From Pseudoalteromonas piscicida (GTDB taxonomy: Bacteria; Pseudomonadota; Gammaproteobacteria; Enterobacterales; Alteromonadaceae), in contig NZ_CP011925.1 of NCBI RefSeq assembly GCF_000238315.3, forward strand, positions 248,001 to 312,000: a stretch of DNA of 64,000 nucleotides, given 5' to 3'. Below, piece by piece: positions 43,695-52,421 of the stretch (position 1 is the stretch's first letter; each line of letters begins with the position of its first letter). Position numbers and translations under genes: made by a program. The notes below the pieces were generated by a model, which saw only the letters and a list, made by a program, of their open reading frames with translations, was not told where the DNA came from and made no database searches.

Positions 43695-46289
43695 ATGAAT
43701 ACTCAATTCCGTAAACGTTTACCTGATTCTGAGCTTTGCTATTACGATACAAAAGAAGCGGTAGAAGCCATCAAACCAGGTAGCTACGAGACTTTACCTT
43801 ATACCTCGCGTGTGCTTGCTGAAAACTTAGTACGCCGCGCTGAGCCTGGAAAACTCAATGATTATCTTGAACAGATCATCGAGCGTCGTCGCGATTTGGA
43901 CTTCCCGTGGTTTCCTGCTCGCGTAGTGTGCCACGATATTTTGGGCCAAACTGCTTTAGTCGACCTTGCGGGTCTGCGTGATGCTATCGCTGAAAAAGGC
44001 GGCGATCCGGCTAAAGTCAATCCAGTCGTACCGACTCAGCTGATTGTCGATCACAGCTTAGCTGTAGAGCACGCCGGTTATGAAGAAGATGCATTTGAGA
44101 AAAACCGCGCGATTGAAGACCGTCGAAATGACGACCGTTTTCACTTTATCAACTGGACCAAAACGGCATTTAAAAACGTTGATGTGATCCCGCCAGGCAA
44201 CGGTATTTTGCACCAAATCAATTTGGAAAAAATGTCGCCAGTTATTCAAGCGCGCGACGGTGTTGCCTTCCCTGATACGCTTGTTGGCACCGACAGCCAC
44301 ACGCCACACGTTGATGCACTCGGTGTTATCGCCGTTGGTGTGGGTGGCCTTGAAGCGGAAAGCGTGATGCTTGGTCGTGCGTCTTACATGCGATTGCCTG
44401 ATATTGTTGGTGTTGAAATCATTGGTAAACGCCAACCGGGGATCACCGCAACAGATATCGTACTGGCGATCACTGAGTTTTTACGTAAAGAGCGCGTCGT
44501 TTCGAGCTACTTAGAATTCTTTGGTGAAGGTACGCAAGATCTTAATTTAGGTGACCGTGCGACAATTTCAAACATGACACCAGAGTACGGTGCAACCGCG
44601 GCCATGTTCTATATCGATGAGCAAACCATTGATTATTTGAAGCTCACCGGCCGTGACGATGAGCAAATTAAGCTGGTGGAAAAATACGCTAAGCTAACAG
44701 GGCTTTGGGCTGATTCTTTACAAAACGTACAGTACGAGCGTGTACTTAAGTTCGATTTGTCTACGGTGACGCGTAATATTGCAGGTCCTTCAAATCCGCA
44801 TCGCCGCGTTGCAACTAACGACCTTGTCAATCAAGGTATCGTTAAAGAGATTGAAGCGCCACAAGATGGCTTGATGCCAGATGGTGCGGTGATCATCGCT
44901 GCGATCACCAGCTGTACTAATACCAGTAACCCACGCAACGTCGTTGCCGCAGGCTTACTGGCGCGTAATGCCAATAAATTAGGTCTTGCTCGTAAGCCTT
45001 GGGTGAAAACGTCTTTTACACCAGGGTCAAAAGCGGTACGTTCTTATATGGAAGAGGCAAAGCTCCTACCTGAGCTTGAGCAGCTCGGTTTCGGTGTCGT
45101 TGCCTTCGCTTGTACGACTTGTAATGGCATGAGTGGCGCACTTGATCCGAAAATTCAACAAGAAGTGATTGACCGTGATTTATACTCAACGGCAGTGTTA
45201 TCGGGTAACCGTAACTTTGACGGTCGAATTCATCCTTACGCGAAACAAGCCTTCTTAGCTTCACCACCGCTGGTTGTGGCTTATGCAATTGCAGGCACCG
45301 TGCGTTTTGATATTGAAAATGGTGTTTTAGGTCGCGACCAAGAGGGCAATCCGGTCACGCTTAAAGATATCTGGCCAAGCGATGAAGAAATCGATGCGGT
45401 GATCAAAGAAAGTGTTAAACCAGAGCAGTTCCGCGCCGTTTATGAACCAATGTTTGACCTTACGGTAGATTATGGTGAAGACAACGACCCACTTTATCAG
45501 TGGCGTCCAACGAGTACCTATATTCGTCGCCCTCCTTATTGGGAAGGGGCACTCGCGAGCGAGCGTACCATGAAAGGCATGCGTCCATTAGCGATTTTAG
45601 GTGACAACATCACCACTGACCATTTATCGCCATCGAATGCGATTTTGGCAAGCAGTGCGGCGGGTGAGTATCTGGCCAAAATGGGCTTACCAGAGGAAGA
45701 TTTCAACTCATACGCGACACACCGAGGTGATCACTTAACGGCGCAGCGTGCGACATTCGCTAACCCCAAACTATTAAACGAAATGGTGGTTGAAAACGGC
45801 GAAGTGGTACAGGGTTCACTGGCGCGTGTTGAGCCTGAAGGCAAAGTCACCAGAATGTGGGAAGCCATCGAAGCCTATATGGAGCGTAAACAACCGCTGA
45901 TCATCGTTGCCGGCGCAGATTACGGCCAAGGTTCGTCTCGTGACTGGGCTGCAAAAGGTGTACGTTTGGCTGGAGTTGAAGTTATCGCAGCGGAAGGGTT
46001 TGAGCGTATTCACCGTACCAACTTAATCGGTATGGGTGTACTGCCACTTGAGTTTAGAGCGGGCACGACTCGTAAAACGCTTGAACTCGATGGTACAGAA
46101 ACCTATGACGTTGAGGGTGAACCTGCACCAGGCGCTACATTAACTCTCGTGATTAATCGTCAAAGTGGTGAGCGTGTAGAGGTGCCTGTGACTTGTCGCT
46201 TAGATACCTTTGAAGAAGTGTCTATTTACTCTGCTGGCGGCGTGTTACAACGCTTTGCTCAAGACTTCCTCGAAGCAGAAGGCGTATAA
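43695..46289 (+). CDS. acnD: Fe/S-dependent 2-methylcitrate dehydratase
   Basis: 864 residues from ATG at 43695 (TGGAAG upstream; an earlier TTG at 43680 lacks one). Aconitase family: Fe-S cysteines in AITSCTNTSNPRN and AFACTTCNGMSG, substrate-binding DSHTPHVDALG, and the swivel domain with GADYGQGSSRDWAAKG. Together with PrpF it dehydrates 2-methylcitrate to 2-methylaconitate in organisms lacking PrpD. It is two bases before prpF. Confidence 0.97.
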   Translation: MNTQFRKRLPDSELCYYDTKEAVEAIKPGSYETLPYTSRVLAENLVRRAEPGKLNDYLEQIIERRRDLDFPWFPARVVCHDILGQTALVDLAGLRDAIAEKGGDPAKVNPVVPTQLIVDHSLAVEHAGYEEDAFEKNRAIEDRRNDDRFHFINWTKTAFKNVDVIPPGNGILHQINLEKMSPVIQARDGVAFPDTLVGTDSHTPHVDALGVIAVGVGGLEAESVMLGRASYMRLPDIVGVEIIGKRQPGITATDIVLAITEFLRKERVVSSYLEFFGEGTQDLNLGDRATISNMTPEYGATAAMFYIDEQTIDYLKLTGRDDEQIKLVEKYAKLTGLWADSLQNVQYERVLKFDLSTVTRNIAGPSNPHRRVATNDLVNQGIVKEIEAPQDGLMPDGAVIIAAITSCTNTSNPRNVVAAGLLARNANKLGLARKPWVKTSFTPGSKAVRSYMEEAKLLPELEQLGFGVVAFACTTCNGMSGALDPKIQQEVIDRDLYSTAVLSGNRNFDGRIHPYAKQAFLASPPLVVAYAIAGTVRFDIENGVLGRDQEGNPVTLKDIWPSDEEIDAVIKESVKPEQFRAVYEPMFDLTVDYGEDNDPLYQWRPTSTYIRRPPYWEGALASERTMKGMRPLAILGDNITTDHLSPSNAILASSAAGEYLAKMGLPEEDFNSYATHRGDHLTAQRATFANPKLLNEMVVENGEVVQGSLARVEPEGKVTRMWEAIEAYMERKQPLIIVAGADYGQGSSRDWAAKGVRLAGVEVIAAEGFERIHRTNLIGMGVLPLEFRAGTTRKTLELDGTETYDVEGEPAPGATLTLVINRQSGERVEVPVTCRLDTFEEVSIYSAGGVLQRFAQDFLEAEGV

Positions 46290-46291
46290 CC

Positions 46292-47467
46292 ATGAGCCAA
46301 TTTAAGCCGCAAATTAAAATTCCCGCCACCTATATGCGTGGCGGCACCTCTAAAGGGGTGTTCTTTAATTTAACGGATTTACCCGAGTATGCTCAGCAAC
46401 CGGGTGAAGCGCGAGATAATTTGCTGTTACGTGTGATTGGCAGCCCAGATCCCTATGGTAAACATACCGATGGCATGGGCGGCGCAACTTCCAGTACCAG
46501 CAAAACGGTGATTTTAAGTAAAAGTGACAAAGCCGACCATGACGTGAATTATCTTTTTGGTCAGGTTGCTATCGACAAACCATTTATTGATTGGAGCGGA
46601 AATTGCGGCAATTTAACGGCTGCAGTTGGCGCGTTTGCGATTAGTAATGGCTTAGTCGACGCGAATAAAGTGCCAGAGAACGGCGTCGCCGTCGTTAAAA
46701 TCTGGCAGGTGAATATTAGCAAAACCATAGTGGCGTATGTTCCAATCAGCAATGGAGAAGTGCAAGAGACGGGCGACTTTGAACTGGATGGCGTAACTTT
46801 CCCAGCAGCAGAAGTGGTGGTTGAGTTTATGGATCCAAGCGACCCAGATGTTGATATGTTTCCGTCGGGCAATCTCGTCGATACGTTAACTGTGCCTGAT
46901 GAAGGCACCTTTGAAGTGACCATGATAAGTGCCGGGATCCCAACGCTTTTCTTCCGTGCTTCCGATTTAGGTTATGAAGGTACAGAGTTACAAGAAGCGA
47001 TTAATGGAGACTCAGGTGCACTCGAGCGATTTGAAAAGATCCGTGCTTATGGCGCAGTTAAAATGGGTTTAATAGGTCATATTGACGAAGCGAAAGTTCG
47101 CCAACATACCCCAAAAATTGCCTTCGTTGCACCTGCTAAATCTTATGCAGCATCGAGCGGTAAAGCGGTGGAAGCCAATACCATCGACTTAAACGTTCGC
47201 GCCTTATCTATGGGTAAGTTGCACCATGCGATGATGGGAACTGCCGCAGTGGCGATAGCAACCGCGGCGGCAATTCCTGGCACCCTAGTTAACGAAGCCG
47301 CTGGTGGTGGTGATCTTAACTCCGTGACCTTTGGACATCCGTCAGGCACCTTAAAGGTTGGCGCTGAAGCACTACAAGAGTCTGGCCGTTGGCAAGCTAA
47401 AAAAGCCGTCATGAGCCGCAGCGCTCGCGTGCTAATGGAAGGCCGAGTTTGCGTCCCAGAGGCGTAG
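46292..47467 (+). CDS. prpF: 2-methylaconitate cis-trans isomerase
   Basis: 391 residues, the usual length. The PrpF fold is marked by TYMRGGTSKGVFF at the start, DWSGNCGNLTAAVGAF (catalytic region) and HPSGTLKVG. It isomerises the AcnD product so the AcnB-type enzyme can rehydrate it. Last gene of the operon, followed by a terminator at 47483-47509. Confidence 0.96.
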   Translation: MSQFKPQIKIPATYMRGGTSKGVFFNLTDLPEYAQQPGEARDNLLLRVIGSPDPYGKHTDGMGGATSSTSKTVILSKSDKADHDVNYLFGQVAIDKPFIDWSGNCGNLTAAVGAFAISNGLVDANKVPENGVAVVKIWQVNISKTIVAYVPISNGEVQETGDFELDGVTFPAAEVVVEFMDPSDPDVDMFPSGNLVDTLTVPDEGTFEVTMISAGIPTLFFRASDLGYEGTELQEAINGDSGALERFEKIRAYGAVKMGLIGHIDEAKVRQHTPKIAFVAPAKSYAASSGKAVEANTIDLNVRALSMGKLHHAMMGTAAVAIATAAAIPGTLVNEAAGGGDLNSVTFGHPSGTLKVGAEALQESGRWQAKKAVMSRSARVLMEGRVCVPEA

Positions 47468-47482
47468 CAGCATACTAAATTA

Positions 47483-47509
47483 AAGGCTCTATTCCCAGGA
47501 GCCTTATTT
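47483..47509 (+). terminator. Terminator of the methylcitrate operon
   Basis: AAGGCTC (47483-47489) and GAGCCTT (47499-47505) with a 9-base loop, followed by ATTTT, 15 bases after the prpF stop. Confidence 0.8.
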
Positions 47510-47615
47510 TCAAGATAAGAAAACTCCCGAGTTGTTGCTTGGTCGTGAAAGTGTGCCTGCCATTCGGCTTCTTCTTTGATTTCCACCATGCAGACTTGTA
47601 ATTCATAAGGACGAT

Positions 47616-48215
47616 ATGATGTTTGAAGCTTTACTTTCTGTGGCAATCACAACCGCGGTATTACTTGGCTCACCCGGTCCTGCGCCACTTGCACTGGCTG
47701 CGACGGGGGCGAGTCAAGGTGTTAAAAAAGGTTTCCCGTTCTTAGCTGGTATTTTGGCAGGACTGCTTGTCGCGGTGATCTTTGCTGCCACTGGGGCTGC
47801 AGGGTTACTGGTTAGTCATCCCCAAGTGACACTCATGCTCAAATGGCTTGCAGCCGCCTACTTAATTTATGTAGCCTACAAAATTGCAGCAAACAACGCG
47901 GCGCTTGGCAGTGCAGGTGCGCAGCTACCGAGCTTTAAAGATGGGTTTATTCTTAACCTCCTCAACCCCAAAGCCTACGCCGCGTGTATCGCTATTTTTG
48001 CGACGGCTTCGGTGCCGGCAAGCTCAAATCTAGTTGCTACGTTACTTGCCGCTAGCGTGTGCTACGTAGTGGCGATAGTGGTCGACACAATATGGCTGGT
48101 ATTAGGTGGTGTGATTTTTAAAACGCTGAAAGATGAAACCGTGCTCAAGCGGATCCGAGTTAGCTTTGCGTTAACTTTAGTTGTACTTGTTCTTTACGGG
48201 CTATTTGTCGTTTGA
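47616..48215 (+). CDS. LysE/RhtB-family amino-acid exporter
   Basis: 199 residues, about six transmembrane helices. Start ATG with ATAAGGACGAT. The family blocks are TPGPAPLA-like LLGSPGPAPLALAATGASQG near the N-terminus and FILNLLNPKAY in the middle. It should export an amino acid or related metabolite. Monocistronic; no LysR-type regulator adjoins it. Confidence 0.92.
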   Translation: MMFEALLSVAITTAVLLGSPGPAPLALAATGASQGVKKGFPFLAGILAGLLVAVIFAATGAAGLLVSHPQVTLMLKWLAAAYLIYVAYKIAANNAALGSAGAQLPSFKDGFILNLLNPKAYAACIAIFATASVPASSNLVATLLAASVCYVVAIVVDTIWLVLGGVIFKTLKDETVLKRIRVSFALTLVVLVLYGLFVV

Positions 48216-48299
48216 GTTTGATGGGAAGTCACTGGCATAGCTTTTAGGCTTAAATAGGTGTAATAATCTAAGTTATGTATCCGCCACTCAAAAAAGCCA

Positions 48300-48905
48300 A
48301 TGATCGTTCCACCAGGTGAAAAAGACATCCCCATAAGTGATATCTGTGTTGAGTTTTCGGACTCAGCGTTTGCTTTGAGAACGTTAAGAATAGGGGAATA
48401 TAAACGGTTGGAGCGTCTGTTTTCGCTTAGATATGGTGATGAGTACGATGTCGAAGAGTTATTAAAGTTACGACAACAAAGAGTGCTAGTACCTTTTTTA
48501 CAAGCTACTGAAGATAAATCAAAGCACTGTATTTGTGTGCGACAAACTCAAACGCGCGAAATGCTTGGCATGATCTTAATTACAGTCGATGACTCAGCGG
48601 CGAAAAAAGTATTAGTAGAAGAGAGTTGGTTTATTCACGATGCCCTGTATGACAAGGTGTTTTGTGTACTGGTGACAGAGTATTTGAATACGCTAGGCTT
48701 TGCTTTGGTTGAATTTAGAGTCGACGAGCGTAATGATGTAGTACGCCGGTGGGTTGAGCAACTTGGTGCTCACTTTGATGGCATATTACGTCATGAAGGT
48801 GTTTATCGGAACGAGTGCTTCAACCTTGCTGTGTACTCTATTTCTCAGGAAGAGTGGCAGTGTGTTGTTCCCTTGTATTCTATTTACAAAGCGCTACCGC
48901 AATAA
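48300..48905 (+). CDS. GNAT-like N-acetyltransferase
   Basis: 201 residues. The C-terminal half fits the acetyl-CoA fold: FALVEFRVDERNDVVRRWVE, then LGAHFDGILRHEGVYRNECF and LAVYSISQEEW, as in RimJ/RimL-type acetyltransferases. Motif A is poorly conserved, so CoA binding may be altered. No ribosome binding site stands out before the ATG. It is followed 24 bases later by a 2OG-Fe(II)-like gene. Confidence 0.75.
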   Translation: MIVPPGEKDIPISDICVEFSDSAFALRTLRIGEYKRLERLFSLRYGDEYDVEELLKLRQQRVLVPFLQATEDKSKHCICVRQTQTREMLGMILITVDDSAAKKVLVEESWFIHDALYDKVFCVLVTEYLNTLGFALVEFRVDERNDVVRRWVEQLGAHFDGILRHEGVYRNECFNLAVYSISQEEWQCVVPLYSIYKALPQ

Positions 48906-48929
48906 TAGGGAAGCTTAAAGTGTGCATTT

Positions 48930-49277
48930 ATGGAAAGTAAACCAAAATATTTTCGCTGGCAACTTGGCAGACAACAGTCGGGTTATCAAAAAATGTTACT
49001 AGCAACCGCGATGTGGCCAGTTAAGTTTGATATGTATTTACTGAAGTTTCCGACTGGATGCGAAGTACCACCGCACACCGATAAAGTCGTTTCAGGGAAA
49101 CATTTCAGGCTAAATATTGTTTTAAAGCGGGCTAAGTTAGGCGGTGAATTTAAGTGTAAAGATCCGCTTTATAGCAGCAGTCGCATCAAACTTTTTAGAC
49201 CCGATAAATCAGAGCATTCCGTTTCTAAAGTAGAAGCTGGTACTCGAGTATTGTTAAGTATCGGTTGGGTCCGTTAG
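48930..49277 (+). CDS. Small 2OG-Fe(II) oxygenase-like protein
   Basis: 115 residues. The beta-helix core has H49-x-D51 (PPHTDKVV) and distal H96 (DKSEHSV), the facial triad of Fe(II)/2-oxoglutarate oxygenases. GKHFRLNIVLKR provides a following strand. It is short for the family, close to a minimal jelly roll. Substrate unknown. It ends six bases from the convergent histidine kinase. Confidence 0.75.
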   Translation: MESKPKYFRWQLGRQQSGYQKMLLATAMWPVKFDMYLLKFPTGCEVPPHTDKVVSGKHFRLNIVLKRAKLGGEFKCKDPLYSSSRIKLFRPDKSEHSVSKVEAGTRVLLSIGWVR

Positions 49278-49282
49278 CGCGA

Positions 49283-50914
49283 CTAGCTCGGCAACTTGAT
49301 AATGATACTTGTTCCGGAGTTAGATTCTGTTTCACACTCAATTACGCCATTAAAATACTGAGTGACAATCGCGAGCGCAACACTTAGCCCTAAACCCAAG
49401 CCTTTTTGGGTGCGATTACCGACGACAAAAGGATCAAATACTTTATCTTTGATTTCATTTGGAATACCGCCGCCGTTGTCCGTGACTTTAATCGTATATC
49501 CAAGTTTTGAGGCTTGAGCCGATATAATCACACACGGGGTTTGCACTGAGTTATCAGCAAAGGCGTGGTAAAACGCATTTTCTATTACAGGTTGGAAAAC
49601 CTGCTGTAACAACCTTTCAGGCGCGGTGATAGCAAGTGCCTCGGGAATATCTAAGGTAATATCAATATGTGGGTGTTGATTGGCAAGCTCACTCACACAT
49701 CGTGTGATAAGTGGCTGTAAGTAAATAGGCTTTACTTCTCCTTCAAATCCAGTATTGGTGATGATTTTGAGCTTGTCGATAATACCGGTGATCCGCTCGG
49801 TACTATTGACGACGAGCTTGGCACAGCTTTCAATATTTTCTATCGAGTGCAATAAAGCAGACTTGGCGATTTCATTTTTATTGACCCTTTGCCTTACTCC
49901 TTCGACAAGCAATAATTGGTTACTGGAAGCGGTCATGGCGACGCCAATCGGCGTGTTAATCTCGTGGGCAAGTCCTGGGATCAATCGCACCAGCGTTGCT
50001 GACTTTTCGGCGTTTATCAGGCGTTTTTGAGTCTCACTGAGTTCACTGATCGCGTGATTAAGTGCTTTGTTTTTTTCTACTAACTCTTCGGTTTGGCTTT
50101 TTACTTCCGTATTTAGATAATCAATAATACTTTTACGGATGGCCGAACGAGAGTTGTACAACGCGATGAGGCTAAGTAATAGCAAGATAAAGCAAACAAA
50201 CGCGGCACCATAATAGGATTTTACCTTTTTATTGCTGCTTGCAAGGAGTGAGCTGAAATCCTGCTCTCTGCGTTCTAAAAAGGCATTGATGTGCGTCATT
50301 ATTTGTACTTTACTTTGGAGGTAAGCCTCGCTGTACAAAATCTTGAGGGCCTGCTGATTTTTCCCTGCTGCCACGAGTTCAAAGGCTTCGCGCTCAAGTG
50401 ACACGAGTGCTTCACTTTTATCCTCTGTATTTCGCAACATAGTTAATTCATCCGTAGAAACCCCATTTTCTAATAATAATGTCAGCAGCGCTTTTGGTGC
50501 TTCTTTTTCAAATGGTGCTTGACCCTCTTTGACCAGCAACATGTCCCAATAGACGCGGTGCAAATGCTTAGGGCGGGGGGAAGTGCCGTTACGGATCGTT
50601 AAGATCTCATCAAAAAATTGCTTAAATTTGGGGTTGCCCGTGGCGGCATAAGCCCGAGCCATCATGGTGAGTTGATCTGAGCTGAGTCTCAACTCTTGGG
50701 ATAAACGAACAAGATTAAAATTCCTTTCTATTTCTTGCTCTTGCGCTTCCTTATTGACGAATGCCAAAAATGTGAACACCACAGAAAGAAAAAAAAGCAG
50801 CATGGAGAGCGCTGATATATGGTAGAAGTACTTAAAGCTAAATGACTGACTTGGATGAAGTATGTTGCTTTGACTGGCTGCCATGTATTCAACGTTGTTA
50901 AGACTCGAATACAC
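49283..50914 (-). CDS. Membrane sensor histidine kinase
   Basis: 543 residues from GTG at 50914 (ATG at 50884 gives MAASQSN...). Two transmembrane helices (FYHISALSMLLFFLSVVFTF and AAFVCFILLLLSLIALYN) frame a helical periplasmic domain of about 190 residues. Then a coiled coil, H-box GLAHEINTPIGVAM, N box (VIENAFYHAF), G boxes (TDNGGGIP, then GLGLGLSVA). It is of the HK4-like type without a receiver domain. No response regulator is adjacent. Confidence 0.92.
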   Translation of the reverse strand: MYSSLNNVEYMAASQSNILHPSQSFSFKYFYHISALSMLLFFLSVVFTFLAFVNKEAQEQEIERNFNLVRLSQELRLSSDQLTMMARAYAATGNPKFKQFFDEILTIRNGTSPRPKHLHRVYWDMLLVKEGQAPFEKEAPKALLTLLLENGVSTDELTMLRNTEDKSEALVSLEREAFELVAAGKNQQALKILYSEAYLQSKVQIMTHINAFLERREQDFSSLLASSNKKVKSYYGAAFVCFILLLLSLIALYNSRSAIRKSIIDYLNTEVKSQTEELVEKNKALNHAISELSETQKRLINAEKSATLVRLIPGLAHEINTPIGVAMTASSNQLLLVEGVRQRVNKNEIAKSALLHSIENIESCAKLVVNSTERITGIIDKLKIITNTGFEGEVKPIYLQPLITRCVSELANQHPHIDITLDIPEALAITAPERLLQQVFQPVIENAFYHAFADNSVQTPCVIISAQASKLGYTIKVTDNGGGIPNEIKDKVFDPFVVGNRTQKGLGLGLSVALAIVTQYFNGVIECETESNSGTSIIIKLPS

Positions 50915-51061
50915 AAAGTATAGTTAACCTAAGCTCGGAATAACAATTTGTTCTCTGGCCGTTGTCATTCTGCGCTCTGGTTGATCGTTCTAGGCTTTTG
51001 TCACTTTGCCGAAGTGAGAAAGCAGCCAAATGGATAACAAGTATTTGGCTGCTCGATGGGT

Positions 51062-52075
51062 CTAGTCGAAAGTAAGCACGATCCTGCCGTTAATGTCACT
51101 ATTGAGCATATCGTCAAATATATCGTTGATTTGCTCGAGTGGCTTGGTTTCAATAATGGCTTTTACCTTGCCCTTAGCAGCAAACTGCAAGCATTCAGTG
51201 AGGTCTTGACGAGTACCAACAATACTGCCAACAACACTGATACCTTTAAGAACGGTATCAAATATAGGAATAGGCATTTCTTCAGGTGGTAAGCCAACGA
51301 GCACACAAGTACCGCCGCGCTTTACGCTGTTAAATGATGTCGTAAAGGCTGGCTTTGAGACCGCGGTACAAACTACGGCTTGGACTCCACCTAGCTTATT
51401 TTGCATTAACTCTGCGGGATCATTGTGCTTAAAGTCGATACATAAATCGGCGCCAAGATCTTTTGCCAGTGCTAACTTTGATTCGCCAGTGTCAACCGCA
51501 ACTACATTCAGCCCCATTGCTTTGGCGTATTGCACTGCTAAGTGACCAAGGCCCCCTACACCAATAATGGCAACCCATTCACCGGGTTTAGCTTTCGATA
51601 CTTTTAGTGCTTTATAGGTGGTGACGCCCGCGCAGAATAGAGGTGCGGCATCGACAAATGACAAGCCTTCGGGGATTTTTACCACGTAGTTGGCATCGGC
51701 TTTACAGTATTGTGCGTAACCGCCGTCGACGGAATAGCCACTATTTAACTGCTCTGGACATAAGTTTTCGTCCCCTTTTAGGCAGTGTTCACAATGACCG
51801 CAGGCGCTGTGAAGCCAAGGTACACCCACTCTATCACCAACGGCTAAATGTTTAACATCGTCAGCTTTTGCGATAACGGTACCCACACCTTCGTGACCAG
51901 GCACTAGTGGTAATTTAGGCTTAACAGGCCAGTCGCCATGACAGGCGTGTAAGTCGGTGTGGCAAACACCACAGGCGGCTATTTCAACGATGACCGATCC
52001 TTGAGTAAGTTGCGGTTTTTCAATTTCTTGAATTTCTAACGGTTGTTTAAATTGGTGCACTAACGCTGCTTTCAT
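51062..52075 (-). CDS. adhP: Zinc-dependent alcohol dehydrogenase (AdhP type)
   Basis: 337 residues from ATG at 52075, with AAGGAG seven bases upstream; the longer frame to 52237 lacks a ribosome binding site. Catalytic zinc ligands lie in [16 protein letters not shown] and GHEGVG, the structural four-Cys site in [15 protein letters not shown], and the NAD-binding site in [15 protein letters not shown]. It oxidises primary alcohols such as ethanol and propanol. A MITE lies 90 bases upstream and may have changed its promoter. Confidence 0.95.
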   Translation of the reverse strand: MKAALVHQFKQPLEIQEIEKPQLTQGSVIVEIAACGVCHTDLHACHGDWPVKPKLPLVPGHEGVGTVIAKADDVKHLAVGDRVGVPWLHSACGHCEHCLKGDENLCPEQLNSGYSVDGGYAQYCKADANYVVKIPEGLSFVDAAPLFCAGVTTYKALKVSKAKPGEWVAIIGVGGLGHLAVQYAKAMGLNVVAVDTGESKLALAKDLGADLCIDFKHNDPAELMQNKLGGVQAVVCTAVSKPAFTTSFNSVKRGGTCVLVGLPPEEMPIPIFDTVLKGISVVGSIVGTRQDLTECLQFAAKGKVKAIIETKPLEQINDIFDDMLNSDINGRIVLTFD

Positions 52076-52165
52076 CTTTTTGCTCCTTGATTGAGTCGAT
52101 AGTAGCTTAGCAGCTATAACTAGGAGCAATTTGATCCGAAACAATGAATAAGGTGAGAGTAAATA

Positions 52166-52359
52166 ACCTGAGCTGCGGATAATTAATGCCTTTCTAGCAG
52201 CCAGTTTTAGCGCTAACTGCGTTGAATTCACTTCCAATAGCCAGCTATTGGTGCGTAAATTCGCCTTGTTTTCCCTAAAACTTGCTGGCTAGACAAGGAA
52301 AAAACTAAGTTGTGCTTTAGCAACAATGAGTTGGAACATTCCTTATCCAAACCTCAGGT
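52166..52359. mobile_element. MITE-like non-autonomous element, 194 bp
   Basis: Terminal inverted repeats begin ACCTGAG at both ends (52166 on plus and 52359 on minus) and continue with matching GGATAA. A 6-bp target duplication TAAATA flanks it (52160-52165 and 52360-52365). Inside is a second long inverted repeat (52194-52292, arms CTAGCAGCCAGTTTTAG-like) centred on CCAATAGC-CA-GCTATTGG (52234-52251). No coding capacity. It sits between the AdhP promoter region and the protease terminator. Confidence 0.85.
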
Positions 52360-52366
52360 TAAATAA

Positions 52367-52393
52367 AAATGGCGAGCACAATGCTCGCCATTT
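52367..52393 (-). terminator. Terminator of the subtilase gene
   Basis: A 12-bp stem AAATGGCGAGCA/TGCTCGCCATTT with a 3-base loop. On the minus strand it is followed by TTTTTATTTA, 29 bases after the protease stop. The T-tract merges with the MITE target duplication. Confidence 0.9.
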
Positions 52394-52421
52394 CATTACT
52401 TAATTACAAAAAAGTAGGGTG

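Noticed and set aside
47143..47646. 167-residue minus-strand frame at the prpF-LysE junction
   Set aside because: Most of it is the antisense of prpF; the remaining N-terminal part crosses the prpF terminator and has no recognised similarity or start signal.
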